In this document: in pieces, positions 6,954-16,409 of the stretch
Layout of the letters: each line of letters starts with the position of its first letter
Numbering within the stretch: position 1 is the stretch's first letter
Assembly: GCA_028278125.1 (NCBI GenBank)
Contig: JANQEY010000148.1
Coordinates: forward strand, 1 to 64,000
DNA from: a bacterium
GTDB taxonomy: Bacteria; Electryoneota; Electryoneia; Electryoneales; Electryoneaceae
DNA: 64,000 bases
Reading direction: 5' to 3'
Made by a program: the position numbers and the translations under genes
The notes under the pieces: model-generated
Told to the model about the DNA's origin: nothing
Seen by the model: only the letters and a program-made list of their open reading frames with translations
Database searches by the model: none

Positions 6954-8018
6954 ATGCAACGAAAATTACCACTCTCACTGGGATTAGTATTCTTAATCCT
7001 GTTATCGGCAGGTTGTGATGATTCAGTGCAGTCTACCCTTGCCGGTGATTGGTTGATACCGGAAAATGAAATATTTGATGGTGGACCCGGTCGTGACGGT
7101 ATCCCGGCCCTGGAAAATCCTGAACTTGATGATGCCGGTTCTGCCGGTCACCTGGAACCAGGCGATCTGGTTATCGGGATTTACGTGAATAATGAGGCAA
7201 GAGCCTATCCGCATAAAATACTTGACTGGCATGAGATTATTAACGATGACATCGAAAATGAATCTTTTGCCGTTACCTATTGTCCGTTAACAGGATCGGG
7301 AATTGGCTGGAACCGCAACCTTTCTGACGGTAATACAACCTTCGGTGTTTCAGGTCTGCTCTATAATTCAAACCTTATACCGTACGACCGTCAAACTGGG
7401 AGTAACTGGACCCAGATGGGAATGACATGCATAAACGGTTCTCTCGCCGGTGAACATGCAGAGAACTATCCTCTCGTGGAAACGACCTGGGAGACCTGGC
7501 AAGAGTTGTATCCCAACACTCGTGTTGTTTCAACAAGAACCGGGTACGATCGTAACTATGGAAATTACCCTTATGGAAATTACAAAACCGATGACTTCTT
7601 TTTACTCTTTCCTGTTGGGTATGTAGATCGAAGACTCCCATTGAAGGAAAGAGTGCTTGGCGTGGTAATCAATAAGCGTGCGACAATATTCCAGTTTGAG
7701 AAATTTACTGAAACAATCACCGTGTTGAATCTTGATATTGATGGTGTACCCATAGTTGTAGTCGGCAGTAGGGAATATAATTTTGCGGTAGCATTTGAAA
7801 GATCCTCTTTCAATGATTCACTACTTGAATTTTCATCCCTTGAATCAAGATTTCCTTCAGTTATGGTGGATAATAGTGGCACAACCTGGGATCTGTTTGG
7901 AAACGCTCTCGATGGTGAATTCCAGGGTGAAGTCCTCGTACCAACAAAATCATTTATCGCTTACTGGTTTGCCTGGGGCACATTTTATATCGGGGCTGAT
8001 ATTTATGATTTTAATTAA
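6954..8018 (+). CDS. DUF3179-family lipoprotein
   Basis: A 354-residue predicted lipoprotein. The signal peptide ends in the lipobox LLSAGC, giving a lipidated Cys about 21 residues in. The body matches DUF3179: GIPALENPEL, ARAYPHKILDWHEIIND, FAVTYCPLTGSGIGW, TFGVSGLLYNSNLIPYDR and SNWTQMG. The family includes conserved Cys and His residues and is of unknown function; a redox or metal role is sometimes suspected. The ATG at 6954 is preferred over an in-frame GTG at 6930 because AAGGAG lies 5 bases before it and the resulting signal peptide is compact. It is probably co-transcribed with the upstream barrel protein and followed by the bidirectional hairpin at 8067-8096. Confidence 0.85.
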   Translation: MQRKLPLSLGLVFLILLSAGCDDSVQSTLAGDWLIPENEIFDGGPGRDGIPALENPELDDAGSAGHLEPGDLVIGIYVNNEARAYPHKILDWHEIINDDIENESFAVTYCPLTGSGIGWNRNLSDGNTTFGVSGLLYNSNLIPYDRQTGSNWTQMGMTCINGSLAGEHAENYPLVETTWETWQELYPNTRVVSTRTGYDRNYGNYPYGNYKTDDFFLLFPVGYVDRRLPLKERVLGVVINKRATIFQFEKFTETITVLNLDIDGVPIVVVGSREYNFAVAFERSSFNDSLLEFSSLESRFPSVMVDNSGTTWDLFGNALDGEFQGEVLVPTKSFIAYWFAWGTFYIGADIYDFN

Positions 8019-8066
8019 TAATGATTAAATAGCAAAACTAGATTTCATTTGCGTTTTCAAAGAAAA

Positions 8067-8096
8067 AAGGGTTTATGATATTATTCATAAACCCTT
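8067..8096. terminator. Hairpin serving both the DUF3179 gene and tRNA-Phe
   Basis: Arms 8067-8078 (AAGGGTTTATGA) and 8085-8096 (TCATAAACCCTT) pair perfectly over 12 bases with a 6-base loop. It stands 49 bases after the DUF3179 stop codon and 11 bases beyond the 3' end of the convergent tRNA gene. No long U-run follows, so termination strength is uncertain. Confidence 0.65.
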
Positions 8097-8106
8097 ACTT
8101 AACAAG

Positions 8107-8179
<73 letters not shown>

Positions 8180-8180
8180 A

Positions 8181-8432
8181 TATACTGTTTTGTTCGGTAA
8201 ATAAGCGGCTAAAAACATCCGCTGTTTGCCGAGAACCAAATCTATCCATATTACTTTCAGAAGTCAACTATCTAACTTTTGAATCTGCTCGGGAAACGGG
8301 GAAGAAAAAGCACTCTTAGGAAGTGATTATTGTATTCCGTTTATGGGAGGTTAAAGCCAAAGCTCAAATTGTTATTTTTATAGATTTAATTGGTATGAGC
8401 ACCTGGAATTCAAAAACTTTGAAAACCAATGA
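8181..8432. other. Non-coding stretch upstream of tRNA-Phe
   Basis: Contains the presumed tRNA promoter region on the minus strand. I could not define convincing hexamers, and no open reading frame is supported. Confidence 0.45.
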
Positions 8433-8464
8433 CACTGGATCCCCGGTCAAGCCGCGGACGACAC
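8433..8464. repeat. REP-like interspersed palindrome (degenerate)
   Basis: The sequence centres on TGGATCCCCGGTCAAGCCG with the expected opposite arm GCGGACGACA. It has the shape of a widespread extragenic palindrome with CCCCGG-TCAAG-CCGCGG pairing. It lies between tRNA-Phe and the amidase gene. One copy only is seen here, so repeat status is inferred from its resemblance to known elements. Confidence 0.45.
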
Positions 8465-8578
8465 CCTTGTATAATTCTGTGGTAGTCTGGCCATAATCTG
8501 GATGTAAATTGAAGTCTTATGGTTCACCGTTTCCCTTCCTTCTTGCATGATAATTTTTGAAGTCCTACCTTTCGCGCG

Positions 8579-10078
8579 ATGAAAGTAATTACCTCAATAA
8601 TCCTGCTTCTGTTTTTATTCAGTTTCCTTTGGGCCGCACAGGTTAGCGAGCCGGTGTCTCAATATTGGAGCATTTCCCATTCGGGGAAAAAACCGGTTCA
8701 GTTTCCAGTAACTATGTCAGGTTCATCCAAATATCTCAATGCGAGTTCTATATGCGATATCCTTCGAATTGGATGTAATAAAGAAGAGACGGGTGTTTAT
8801 GTAATCAGCTTTCCCCGTCTGCCGGTCTTGTTATATCCTGACGGGACATTTTGTCTTGTGGGAGGGGAGATAGTCCATCTCCCTGTAGCCCCGTTTGAAG
8901 AAAACGGACACCTGTTCCTACCTGAGGAATTTCTTCTCGAAATATTTAGACACCATGTTCCCGGATTAATCACCATCGATGAACAGGAAAAGTCGATCAG
9001 CTATCATCCACCAACGTCCGATCTGCTCGAGATTGAGGGGAAACAGGAAGGCGATGATATTGTCTACCGTCTTCTTCTCGCGCAACCATTGACAGGGCAG
9101 GCTGAAATGACGGACTCCACCGAACTTGTTCTGCATATTGATGGTGCAAATCTCCGCAAGGATTCGACCGTTATCAGGGAAGCCGAAAACCTGGGTTGCA
9201 AATTCAGCTGGTCTCGAAACAGGGAAAGGGTGCTGTTTCATACGGATAAACCCATTGGTAATGTCCGCCTGATAGGTCCAGACAGGGAGAATGTTCTCTC
9301 CCTGAAGATAACACCCCGGCCCGAGGGATATACACCACGAACCTACGATGACCGTTATATCTTCGAGGTTATCGAGGATGCCCGTGACGAATGGAAGATC
9401 AATAAAGTTGTTATCGATCCGGGTCATGGGGGTAAGGATCCTGGAGCGATAGGGATCACCGGTATTTACGAGAAAGATTTAACGTTGCGAATTGGCCTGA
9501 TGCTGCGAGACATCCTGAAGAAACGTACCGGTATCGAAGTAATAATGACCCGTGATGATGACACATTTATTCCTCTCAAGGAACGTACGACCTTTGCCAA
9601 TAACGTCGGCGGAAAGTTGTTTATCAGTCTCCATATGAACTCAGCACCGAGTAAAAGAGCTCGTGGGGTTGAGACATATATTCTTGCTCCCGCAGAAACG
9701 GACCGTGCCAAGGAAGTAGCCCTGAAAGAAAACTCTGTTATTCATTATGAAGATTCTCAATTTGATTATGTAGACCTGTCGGAAGAGAATTACATTCTGC
9801 TGATGATGGCACAGGCTCAATTCTCAAAAGAGTCTGAGGAATTCGCGGTTTTGATCCAGGAGAAAGTCTCCGGTCGTGCCGGTCTGAAAGACAGAGGTGT
9901 TGACCAGGCGGGATTTTTTGTGTTAATAGGTGCATCGATGCCGGCAGTGTTATTTGAGGCTGGATTTATATCCAACGCTGCTGAAGAGAAGCTGTTTAAA
10001 TCGAAGGATTATTGCCGGAAAGTCGCCGATGGACTTTGTGACGCTATTATTGAGTTTATTAAGCAGAATGGTGATTAG
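8579..10078 (+). CDS. N-acetylmuramoyl-L-alanine amidase (Amidase_3, AmiC-like)
   Basis: A periplasmic zinc amidase of 499 residues that cleaves the bond between MurNAc and the stem peptide during cell separation and wall turnover. Residues 1-20 are a signal peptide. Residues about 50-150 look like a Cu-amine-oxidase-N-like stalk domain (LPVAPFEENGHLFLPEEF). Residues about 165-250 resemble an AMIN-like beta-domain. The catalytic domain spans about 277-495, with zinc ligands in DPGHGGKDPGA (His283), IYEKDL (Glu298) and SLHMNS (His352), and the catalytic glutamate in VLFEAGF (Glu460). It starts a four-gene unit; the surE start follows 13 bases after its stop. Confidence 0.92.
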   Translation: MKVITSIILLLFLFSFLWAAQVSEPVSQYWSISHSGKKPVQFPVTMSGSSKYLNASSICDILRIGCNKEETGVYVISFPRLPVLLYPDGTFCLVGGEIVHLPVAPFEENGHLFLPEEFLLEIFRHHVPGLITIDEQEKSISYHPPTSDLLEIEGKQEGDDIVYRLLLAQPLTGQAEMTDSTELVLHIDGANLRKDSTVIREAENLGCKFSWSRNRERVLFHTDKPIGNVRLIGPDRENVLSLKITPRPEGYTPRTYDDRYIFEVIEDARDEWKINKVVIDPGHGGKDPGAIGITGIYEKDLTLRIGLMLRDILKKRTGIEVIMTRDDDTFIPLKERTTFANNVGGKLFISLHMNSAPSKRARGVETYILAPAETDRAKEVALKENSVIHYEDSQFDYVDLSEENYILLMMAQAQFSKESEEFAVLIQEKVSGRAGLKDRGVDQAGFFVLIGASMPAVLFEAGFISNAAEEKLFKSKDYCRKVADGLCDAIIEFIKQNGD

Positions 10079-10091
10079 GAAGAAGTTTTAA

Positions 10092-10868
10092 ATGAAAATA
10101 TTACTTACAAATGATGATGGTTTCCAGGCACCGGGTATTCACGCATTATATGAAGCATTGAGCCAGGTTGCCGATGTTACTGTTGTAGCACCTGATGGTG
10201 AACGAAGCGCGGTATCGCTTGCAATAACATTAACAGATATCCTGAGGGTAAAAACGATCCAGAATGAGACTATGAAAGGGTATACCATAAGCGGAACACC
10301 TGCTGATTGTATAAAAATCGGATGTTCTGAATTGCTGGATTTCCGTCCTGATTATGTCTTCAGCGGGATAAATTCCGGATCAAACACAGGGCTGAATGCT
10401 AACTACTCCGGCACAGTCGCCGGGGCGGTAGAGGGAGCAATGCTGGGAATACCTGCGGTTGCAATGTCGCTGGCTTCGTTTAAATCGAAAGATTTCAGGG
10501 GATCATGTGACGCGGCGTTAAAAATCCTGGAATTGATCAAGGAAAATCCGCTTGGAAAATATGAACTTTTAAACGTAAATGTTCCACCATTACCACCAGA
10601 AGAAATTAAGGGATACAAAGTAACCCGGGTTTCATTCAGCTCATATCGTGAAGTATTCGAAAAACGGGTCGATGCCCGTCAGAATGAATATTACTGGATG
10701 GGTGGTGTGTGGACTGACCTCGAGAAGGTTAACAATGGTGACCTCCAGGCAAACGAAGAGGGATATGTGTCTATCACACCTCTCACCGCGGACTGGACAG
10801 CATATTCAACCCTGGAACGTTTACATGACCTTGGATGGGAAGATTCTCTGAATGGGGGAATGAAGTGA
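10092..10868 (+). CDS. surE: 5'/3'-nucleotidase SurE
   Basis: A metal-dependent survival phosphatase that removes phosphate from 5'- and 3'-nucleoside monophosphates and short polyphosphate. It is 258 residues, typical for the family. The N-terminal motif LLTNDDGFQAPG supplies the metal-binding Asp8 and Asp9. Further ligand motifs are PDGERSAVSLAIT and FSGINSGSNTG. It lies 13 bases after the amidase stop, and its stop overlaps the GTG start of guaA by four bases (GTGA), so the two are translationally coupled. Pairing with GMP synthetase places it in purine nucleotide economy. Confidence 0.96.
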   Translation: MKILLTNDDGFQAPGIHALYEALSQVADVTVVAPDGERSAVSLAITLTDILRVKTIQNETMKGYTISGTPADCIKIGCSELLDFRPDYVFSGINSGSNTGLNANYSGTVAGAVEGAMLGIPAVAMSLASFKSKDFRGSCDAALKILELIKENPLGKYELLNVNVPPLPPEEIKGYKVTRVSFSSYREVFEKRVDARQNEYYWMGGVWTDLEKVNNGDLQANEEGYVSITPLTADWTAYSTLERLHDLGWEDSLNGGMK

Positions 10869-12412
10869 AGGGCGCACTTTCGACAATCGCAGTAGTGGAT
10901 TTTGGTTCCCAGTATACCCAGTTAATTGCACGCAGGATACGTGAAACCGGTGTCTACGCAGAGATTGTTTCATGTGATGCCGGTCTGGAAGCTGTAAAGA
11001 AGCTTGATCCCGTCGGGGTTGTTCTTTCAGGTGGTCCATCGAGTGTCCATGAGCCGGAATCGCCGACATTTGATATTGAAGTCTTCAGATTGGGAATCCC
11101 GGTACTTGGAATATGTTATGGTATGGGATTAATGGCGCAGTTACTTGGTGGCAAAGTTGTACCCTCAGAACTCCGCGAATATGGACGTCGTGAAATCAAG
11201 ATTCTTGATCCAGCAGAAACTCCATTGCAGGATATCCCAGACGATACGATTACCTGGATGAGCCATGGCGACCAGATTGAATCTTTGCCGGAAGGATTTG
11301 TAACGGTTGCCAGCAGTGAAACCTGTCCTGTAGCATCCATGGCGGATCGTAAAAGAGGATTGTACGGTCTGCAATTCCACCCTGAAGTACGCCATACTCA
11401 GCACGGCACTGAAATTATCTGTAATTTCCTTTTTAATATCTGCCAGGCTGAAAGAGGCTGGTCTATTGAAGCTTTCCACGAAAAAGCCGTAAAGGACATC
11501 CGTAAGCGAGTTGGTGAAAACCTGGTGATTGGTGGTGTCAGTGGTGGTGTTGACAGTTCCGTGATGGCTGCGTTAATGGCCCGGGCACTTGGTGAAAAAT
11601 TCGTCGGTATTTTTGTAGACAACGGATTATTGAGAAAAGGTGAGAGGGAAGAGGTAAGCGAAGCCCTGACTTCAAAACTAGGGATCAGGCTTGATGTTGT
11701 TGATGCCAGTGAAAAATTTGTAACCGCATTAGAAGGGATTGAAGATCCTGAAGAAAAAAGAAAAACTATTGGACGCCTGTTTATAGAAGTATTTGAGGAT
11801 GCAGCGAAGAAGTATGAAGACGCAACGATGCTGGCACAGGGAACATTGTATCCTGATGTAATAGAGAGCACAAGTTTCAAAGGGCCATCAGCTACAATTA
11901 AATCACACCATAATGTAGGTGGATTACCGGAAAGAATGAACCTATCTTTGGTGGAACCGTTGCGTGAACTGTTCAAGGATGAAGTCAGGGAATTGGGAAG
12001 GTCACTGGGCTTGCCGGAGAGCATTGTCGCACGTCACCCATTCCCGGGTCCCGGCTTAGCTGTTCGCATCCTGGGAGGAATAACCGAGGAACGGTTGTCT
12101 GTGTTGCGTGATGCAGACTATATCTTTATCGAAGAGTTGAAGAATTCCGGCTGGTATGAAAAGGTCAGCCAGTCTTTAGCGGTATTATTGCCCGTAAGAA
12201 GTGTGGGAGTTATGGGTGATGCCAGGACCTATGAAAATGTAATTGCTCTCAGGAGTGTGGATACCTGGGATTTTATGACAGCCGATTTCAGTCCTCTGCC
12301 GCACGAACTTCTCGGTAAGATAGCTACTCGGATCATTAACGAGGTGCAGGGGGTCAACAGGGTGGTATACGATGTAAGCAGTAAACCACCTGCAACAGTG
12401 GAGTGGGAATAA
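10865..12412 (+). CDS. guaA: GMP synthase (glutamine-hydrolysing)
   Basis: Converts XMP to GMP using glutamine and ATP in the cytoplasm. The N-terminal class I glutamine amidotransferase domain shows VVDFGSQYTQLIARR, the nucleophile in LGICYGMG and the His-Glu pair in FHPEV. The ATP-pyrophosphatase domain has the P-loop-like SGGVDSSV. The C-terminal dimerisation domain has RHPFPGPGLAVR and ends KPPATVEWE. The GTG at 10865, overlapping the surE stop as GTGA, is preferred because it leaves the usual short lead before TIAVVDFG. An ATG 30 bases upstream would add ten unusual residues inside surE. The product is 515 residues. Confidence 0.96.
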   Translation: MKGALSTIAVVDFGSQYTQLIARRIRETGVYAEIVSCDAGLEAVKKLDPVGVVLSGGPSSVHEPESPTFDIEVFRLGIPVLGICYGMGLMAQLLGGKVVPSELREYGRREIKILDPAETPLQDIPDDTITWMSHGDQIESLPEGFVTVASSETCPVASMADRKRGLYGLQFHPEVRHTQHGTEIICNFLFNICQAERGWSIEAFHEKAVKDIRKRVGENLVIGGVSGGVDSSVMAALMARALGEKFVGIFVDNGLLRKGEREEVSEALTSKLGIRLDVVDASEKFVTALEGIEDPEEKRKTIGRLFIEVFEDAAKKYEDATMLAQGTLYPDVIESTSFKGPSATIKSHHNVGGLPERMNLSLVEPLRELFKDEVRELGRSLGLPESIVARHPFPGPGLAVRILGGITEERLSVLRDADYIFIEELKNSGWYEKVSQSLAVLLPVRSVGVMGDARTYENVIALRSVDTWDFMTADFSPLPHELLGKIATRIINEVQGVNRVVYDVSSKPPATVEWE

Positions 12413-14214
12413 TGATAGGGTGCAAACGTGGTTTTGCCTTGATTATCACGTTAATTATGATTGTCGCGTCAGTTCAGGTTGCCTGGGCTGAAGATGATCT
12501 GCCATCCGTAATCTCTGAAGCCGTGACCTTATATGAAGACGGGGAGTTTGAAAATTCCATCGAAAAACTGGAGAAATACCTGGACTCAAATCCCGGCAGC
12601 CAGTTCACATCTATATCAAAACTCCTCCTGGGACGAAATGAATTTGCTCTTGGTCACTATACAAAAGCATTACGAAATGCCCAGGAAGTTCTCACACAGT
12701 ATCCCGGAAGTCCACTTGTACCACAGGTCTACTACCTTTTAGCAACAATTTACCAGGCACGTGGTGACAGTTACGAAGCAGCCAGGGCGTTGGTTAATTG
12801 TCTCGATTCAGGTGCCGTCGGTGAGGTTTCCCTCCAGGCAGAGGAAAAACTCCATGAACTCGCTGGCGGTGCGGTTCTTTACCGCCTGGAAACATTGAGG
12901 GAGATTGCGCGAAGCGATGCAAGCCGGCTGGCATTAAGTATGCTGCGTCCACCTGTGTCAGAATCACCCAGGATTGGCGTTGTTGTGGGCGGGAGTAAGC
13001 AGGATTCCGTGGGAAAGGAAATAGTCGAAGGAATAAAAACAGCAATTTCCATTTATAACCAGGATAATGACACACTGGCAGAATTAATCCTCAAAGATGA
13101 TGTAAATGATGAGATTGAATCTATTGTCGCGACCAGGGAACTGATCCAGGAGTCCGGTGCCTGGGGAATAATTGGTTACGGTTCAGAGAGTGAAGCTGTA
13201 GCGGTTGCTGCTGAAGCACAAGCTGAGGGATACCCTACACTGCTGCCGGGTTATAGAAAACCGGGAGTTTACGCAATAGGACCATCAGTTTTCCAGGTAG
13301 AGGCCGATTGGTATCGTGAAGGACAGATCGCTGCTTCCTATGCTGTAGATTCACTTAATTTGAAATCATTCGCCGTTATAGCTCCCGCAACTGAACGGGG
13401 TAATGAGAATGTCTCCGGATTTGTTGATATTGTTGAAAACAGTGACAGTACGGAGCTGGTAGCCCTTGAGTGGTATTTCCCGGATGAAGGAGTCAGTTTA
13501 AGCAGGCAATTCCTCAGGATCCGTGATATAGCTTTCCGCAGGGCTTTTAAGGATACATTGTTGCAAGTACTACCGGATTCCGTGGAACTCGACAGCGCGA
13601 TGTTTGAAGAATTCTGGCGAGCTCACCAGGACAGTATTCGTATAAGTCCGGAATATAAAAGTGGTTCTATTGATTCAAATGACATTGAACTTTCAACCAT
13701 TGACGCGTTTTATTTCCCGATTGAATCGGGTACTATACCGCTTTTCGCACCGCAATTCGCGTTCTACAGTTTCCGTACACAGCGATTTGGTAATTCTGCC
13801 TGGTATGAACCCGAGGAGCTCTACCGTCATCGCCAGTATGTCGAGGATATGGTTTTTACAGCACCCTATTTGCTTCACAGTGACGAGGAAGAGTATAAAC
13901 AGATGGCCGTGGCGTTAAATGACTCCTTTAAAGTCGCGCCTACCCGCTGGCATATCCGGGGTTATGATGCCGCGAGATTACTGCTCGATCCTGTAAAAGA
14001 TGGATTCAGGGGGCCATTTGAAACCGGTGATTACCTGAGAAAGATTAGGGAAGCCAGGCTGGCATCGGGATACCAGTATTTCCATGATAATTATAATAAC
14101 GGTCAGAACATGCAGCTTCTTAACATAATTGAAGGTGAGGTAGTTGTCGAAGATCAATCACGAAGGCAGTTACAGCTTATAAAAATGATCCCGGAAGTGT
14201 TTCCGGGAGAATGA
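12412..14214 (+). CDS. TPR plus periplasmic-binding-fold protein (LpoA-like penicillin-binding-protein activator)
   Basis: A 600-residue exported protein. Residues 1-26 are a signal peptide ending VAWAED; there is no lipobox Cys. Residues about 30-160 are TPR-like helical repeats (AVTLYEDGEFENSIEKL, GHYTKALRNAQEVL). From about 180 it has a type I periplasmic-binding fold (RIGVVVGGSKQDSVGKEIVEGI, WGIIGYGSESEAVAVA, SFAVIAPATERG). TPR followed by a LivK-type domain is the architecture of LpoA, which activates PBP1A in proteobacteria. The amidase and UppP neighbours make a wall-synthesis role plausible, but this is inference. The start ATG overlaps the guaA stop by one base (TAATG). A 7-bp hairpin lies at its 3' end (14190-14207). 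Confidence 0.72.
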   Translation: MIGCKRGFALIITLIMIVASVQVAWAEDDLPSVISEAVTLYEDGEFENSIEKLEKYLDSNPGSQFTSISKLLLGRNEFALGHYTKALRNAQEVLTQYPGSPLVPQVYYLLATIYQARGDSYEAARALVNCLDSGAVGEVSLQAEEKLHELAGGAVLYRLETLREIARSDASRLALSMLRPPVSESPRIGVVVGGSKQDSVGKEIVEGIKTAISIYNQDNDTLAELILKDDVNDEIESIVATRELIQESGAWGIIGYGSESEAVAVAAEAQAEGYPTLLPGYRKPGVYAIGPSVFQVEADWYREGQIAASYAVDSLNLKSFAVIAPATERGNENVSGFVDIVENSDSTELVALEWYFPDEGVSLSRQFLRIRDIAFRRAFKDTLLQVLPDSVELDSAMFEEFWRAHQDSIRISPEYKSGSIDSNDIELSTIDAFYFPIESGTIPLFAPQFAFYSFRTQRFGNSAWYEPEELYRHRQYVEDMVFTAPYLLHSDEEEYKQMAVALNDSFKVAPTRWHIRGYDAARLLLDPVKDGFRGPFETGDYLRKIREARLASGYQYFHDNYNNGQNMQLLNIIEGEVVVEDQSRRQLQLIKMIPEVFPGE

Positions 14215-14320
14215 ATTTCCTCCTATTAACCAGAAATGTTAGCACGGTCACTCCGACCGCAAATTCGAAACTATATATTCACGAAATATACCAAAGTCTT
14301 TCAAAGACGAAGGAACAAAA

Positions 14321-15100
14321 TTGAACCTTTTACAGGCGTTAATTCTCGGTTTAGTCCAGGGTTTAACCGAGTTTTTGCCAATATCGTCTTCAGGGCACCT
14401 GGTTCTTTTTAATCACTTCCTGGACGTAAATCTTGACAATATTACGTTTGAAGTTGCTGTACATGTAGGAACTCTGTTTTCAGTAATAATCTATTTTCGA
14501 AACGATCTGTTGAACGTTATAAGGGATTTTATTAAAGGTGGGGAGTACAGGAAAGTAGGGTGGATGCTTATCCTGGCAATGGTACCCACTGTAATTATCG
14601 GCTTGGGATTTAAAGATATAATTGAAGGATTATTCCAGTCACCAAAATTTGCAGCAGGTGGTTTAATATTTACTAGTGCAATATTATTTCTGGCCGAAAA
14701 GGTAAAACCTGGTGTAAAGAGTTTAACCAGGGCAAATTGGTTAAACGCAATAATTATAGGAACCTTCCAAGGATTAGCGATAATCCCGGGTATCAGCAGG
14801 AGCGGTTCAACGATTTCTGCCGGGATTTTTACAAACATGGAGAGAGATGCAGCCGCAAGGTTCAGCTTTTTGCTGTCAATTCCAGCGATTCTTGGCGCGG
14901 CAACTTTAATGATAAAGGATTTTACGGTAATTGAGCCGGGTTTGATCGGTGCGTTTATAGTCGGCTTTTTTGCATCACTGGTAAGTGGATACTTGGCGAT
15001 AGGTATCCTGATGAGGATTATTCGTAAAGGTAAGCTGTACGGATTCAGTATTTATACATTAGTGGTTGGCTTAACTGGTTTGATACTTCTACCGGTATAA
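14321..15100 (+). CDS. uppP: Undecaprenyl-diphosphatase UppP
   Basis: An integral membrane phosphatase that recycles undecaprenyl pyrophosphate to the lipid carrier used for peptidoglycan and surface glycans. It is 259 residues with about eight hydrophobic segments. Signature motifs are VQGLTEFLPISSSGHLVL near the N-terminus and IPGISRSGSTISAG in the middle, which hold the catalytic Glu, Ser and Arg. The start is TTG preceded by AAGGAA; the first residues MNLLQALILG fit the family start. It stands alone, about 105 bases downstream of the LpoA-like gene and before the glycosyltransferase cassettes, which would also consume the lipid carrier. Confidence 0.95.
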   Translation: MNLLQALILGLVQGLTEFLPISSSGHLVLFNHFLDVNLDNITFEVAVHVGTLFSVIIYFRNDLLNVIRDFIKGGEYRKVGWMLILAMVPTVIIGLGFKDIIEGLFQSPKFAAGGLIFTSAILFLAEKVKPGVKSLTRANWLNAIIIGTFQGLAIIPGISRSGSTISAGIFTNMERDAAARFSFLLSIPAILGAATLMIKDFTVIEPGLIGAFIVGFFASLVSGYLAIGILMRIIRKGKLYGFSIYTLVVGLTGLILLPV

Positions 15101-15232
15101 AATTTCTATTTTAGTTAGAACAATTGTAATTTCAATATTGCTTTTAATATTTTAGGGTAGTTGGAATCATAATTAACAATGTTACGGTTTGATAAGTGAA
15201 ATTATTATCATTCATTAAACATTGAGTCTGTT

Positions 15233-16390
15233 ATGGAAAAAATTAAAGTCTTGCATATCAGCGGGCCTCTTGTACGAAGTGGAGTTGGGACCTCCCTAAT
15301 TAATCTTCTTCGCAAGATTGATCGCGACAAGTTCCAGATGGATTTCCTGGTTAAAGCTGGTCGGGATGGCTATTACAATGAAGAGGCAGAGCAGTTGGGC
15401 AGCAACCTGATTCCAGTTAAGACCTGGCGAATGCCCTGGTGCCCTACAAATCCGATGGCAAGAGAGGTTCGAAAAGCTTGCGATGGTTACGATATAGTAC
15501 ATTCACATGCTTTTGCCTACTGCGGTTATGTCCTGAAATGGGCTCTACAGGCAGGGGTTAAAGTTCGAATTTCGCATAGCAGGATGACACCCACCTGGAT
15601 AAATGAAGGCCCATTCTATAATAAACTTATTCATTATTACTCAAAAGTCGTAACAAATCGTTATGTGACGCACGGTCTGGCTGTATCACCAATGGCCGCC
15701 GAAGCGAAATTTGGACCTGACTGGCGTGAAGATAAACGAATTTCTTTGCACTCAACCTGTACAGATTTTACACCCTTTAGAGAAGATGTTAACCGTAAGG
15801 AAGTGAGAAAAGAGCTGGGACTGCCGCTTGATTCGTATGTTTTCGGACATGTCGGTTGGATTAACGATCAGAAAAATCATACGTTCTTAATAAAAGTATT
15901 TGAAAAATATGCTCTTGACAGACCGGAAGCTCATCTTGCGCTTGTTGGCGACATGGGCAGGGATGTTAAACTGAAACAGAAAATTGTTAAACAGATAGAT
16001 AATTCTCCTGTCCGTGACAGAGTTCATATGATAGGAAAAAGAAATGATGTTCCCAGGCTGATGAAAGGCGCTTTTGATTTCTTCCTCTTCCCATCAAATC
16101 ATGAGGGTTTAGGATTGGTTGCCATTGAGGCACAGGCTGCCGGGTTACCTGTACTGGCATCAACCGCGGTGCCGCAAGAGGCAACAGTTATAGATGGTCT
16201 TGTTCACTATAAATCTCTTGAAAATTCACTCGACGAATGGGTTGCCGAGGTCGACAGGATTAGGACTAATCCTTCACCTCTTAGCCAGGAAGAAGCACTG
16301 GATTTAGTCGAACAGAGTGATTTTAATGTTAACGTTAATGTTAAAAAGCTTGAGATGCTGTATTTGAAAGCAATGAGAAACGGTCATTAG
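15233..16390 (+). CDS. Glycosyltransferase family 4-type (GT-B), copy 1
   Basis: A 385-residue cytoplasmic GT-B glycosyltransferase with no membrane segment. The N-terminal acceptor domain begins VLHISGPLVRSGVGTSLINLL, the glycine-rich loop of this class. The C-terminal nucleotide-sugar domain starts near FGHVGWINDQKNH and carries the E-x7-E motif in SNHEGLGLVAIEAQAAGLPV. Such enzymes build exopolysaccharide or glycoprotein glycans; donor and acceptor sugars cannot be told. It is followed after 19 bases by a sulfotransferase, and the same pair recurs at 17802-19884. The two copies align without gaps over most of their length and share well over half of residues by eye. Confidence 0.88.
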   Translation: MEKIKVLHISGPLVRSGVGTSLINLLRKIDRDKFQMDFLVKAGRDGYYNEEAEQLGSNLIPVKTWRMPWCPTNPMAREVRKACDGYDIVHSHAFAYCGYVLKWALQAGVKVRISHSRMTPTWINEGPFYNKLIHYYSKVVTNRYVTHGLAVSPMAAEAKFGPDWREDKRISLHSTCTDFTPFREDVNRKEVRKELGLPLDSYVFGHVGWINDQKNHTFLIKVFEKYALDRPEAHLALVGDMGRDVKLKQKIVKQIDNSPVRDRVHMIGKRNDVPRLMKGAFDFFLFPSNHEGLGLVAIEAQAAGLPVLASTAVPQEATVIDGLVHYKSLENSLDEWVAEVDRIRTNPSPLSQEEALDLVEQSDFNVNVNVKKLEMLYLKAMRNGH

Positions 16391-16409
16391 CCGGAAAATC
16401 AAGGTAAAA

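Noticed and set aside
11398..12024. 208-codon minus-strand frame opposite guaA
   Set aside because: Shadow of guaA; serine-rich translation without family features.
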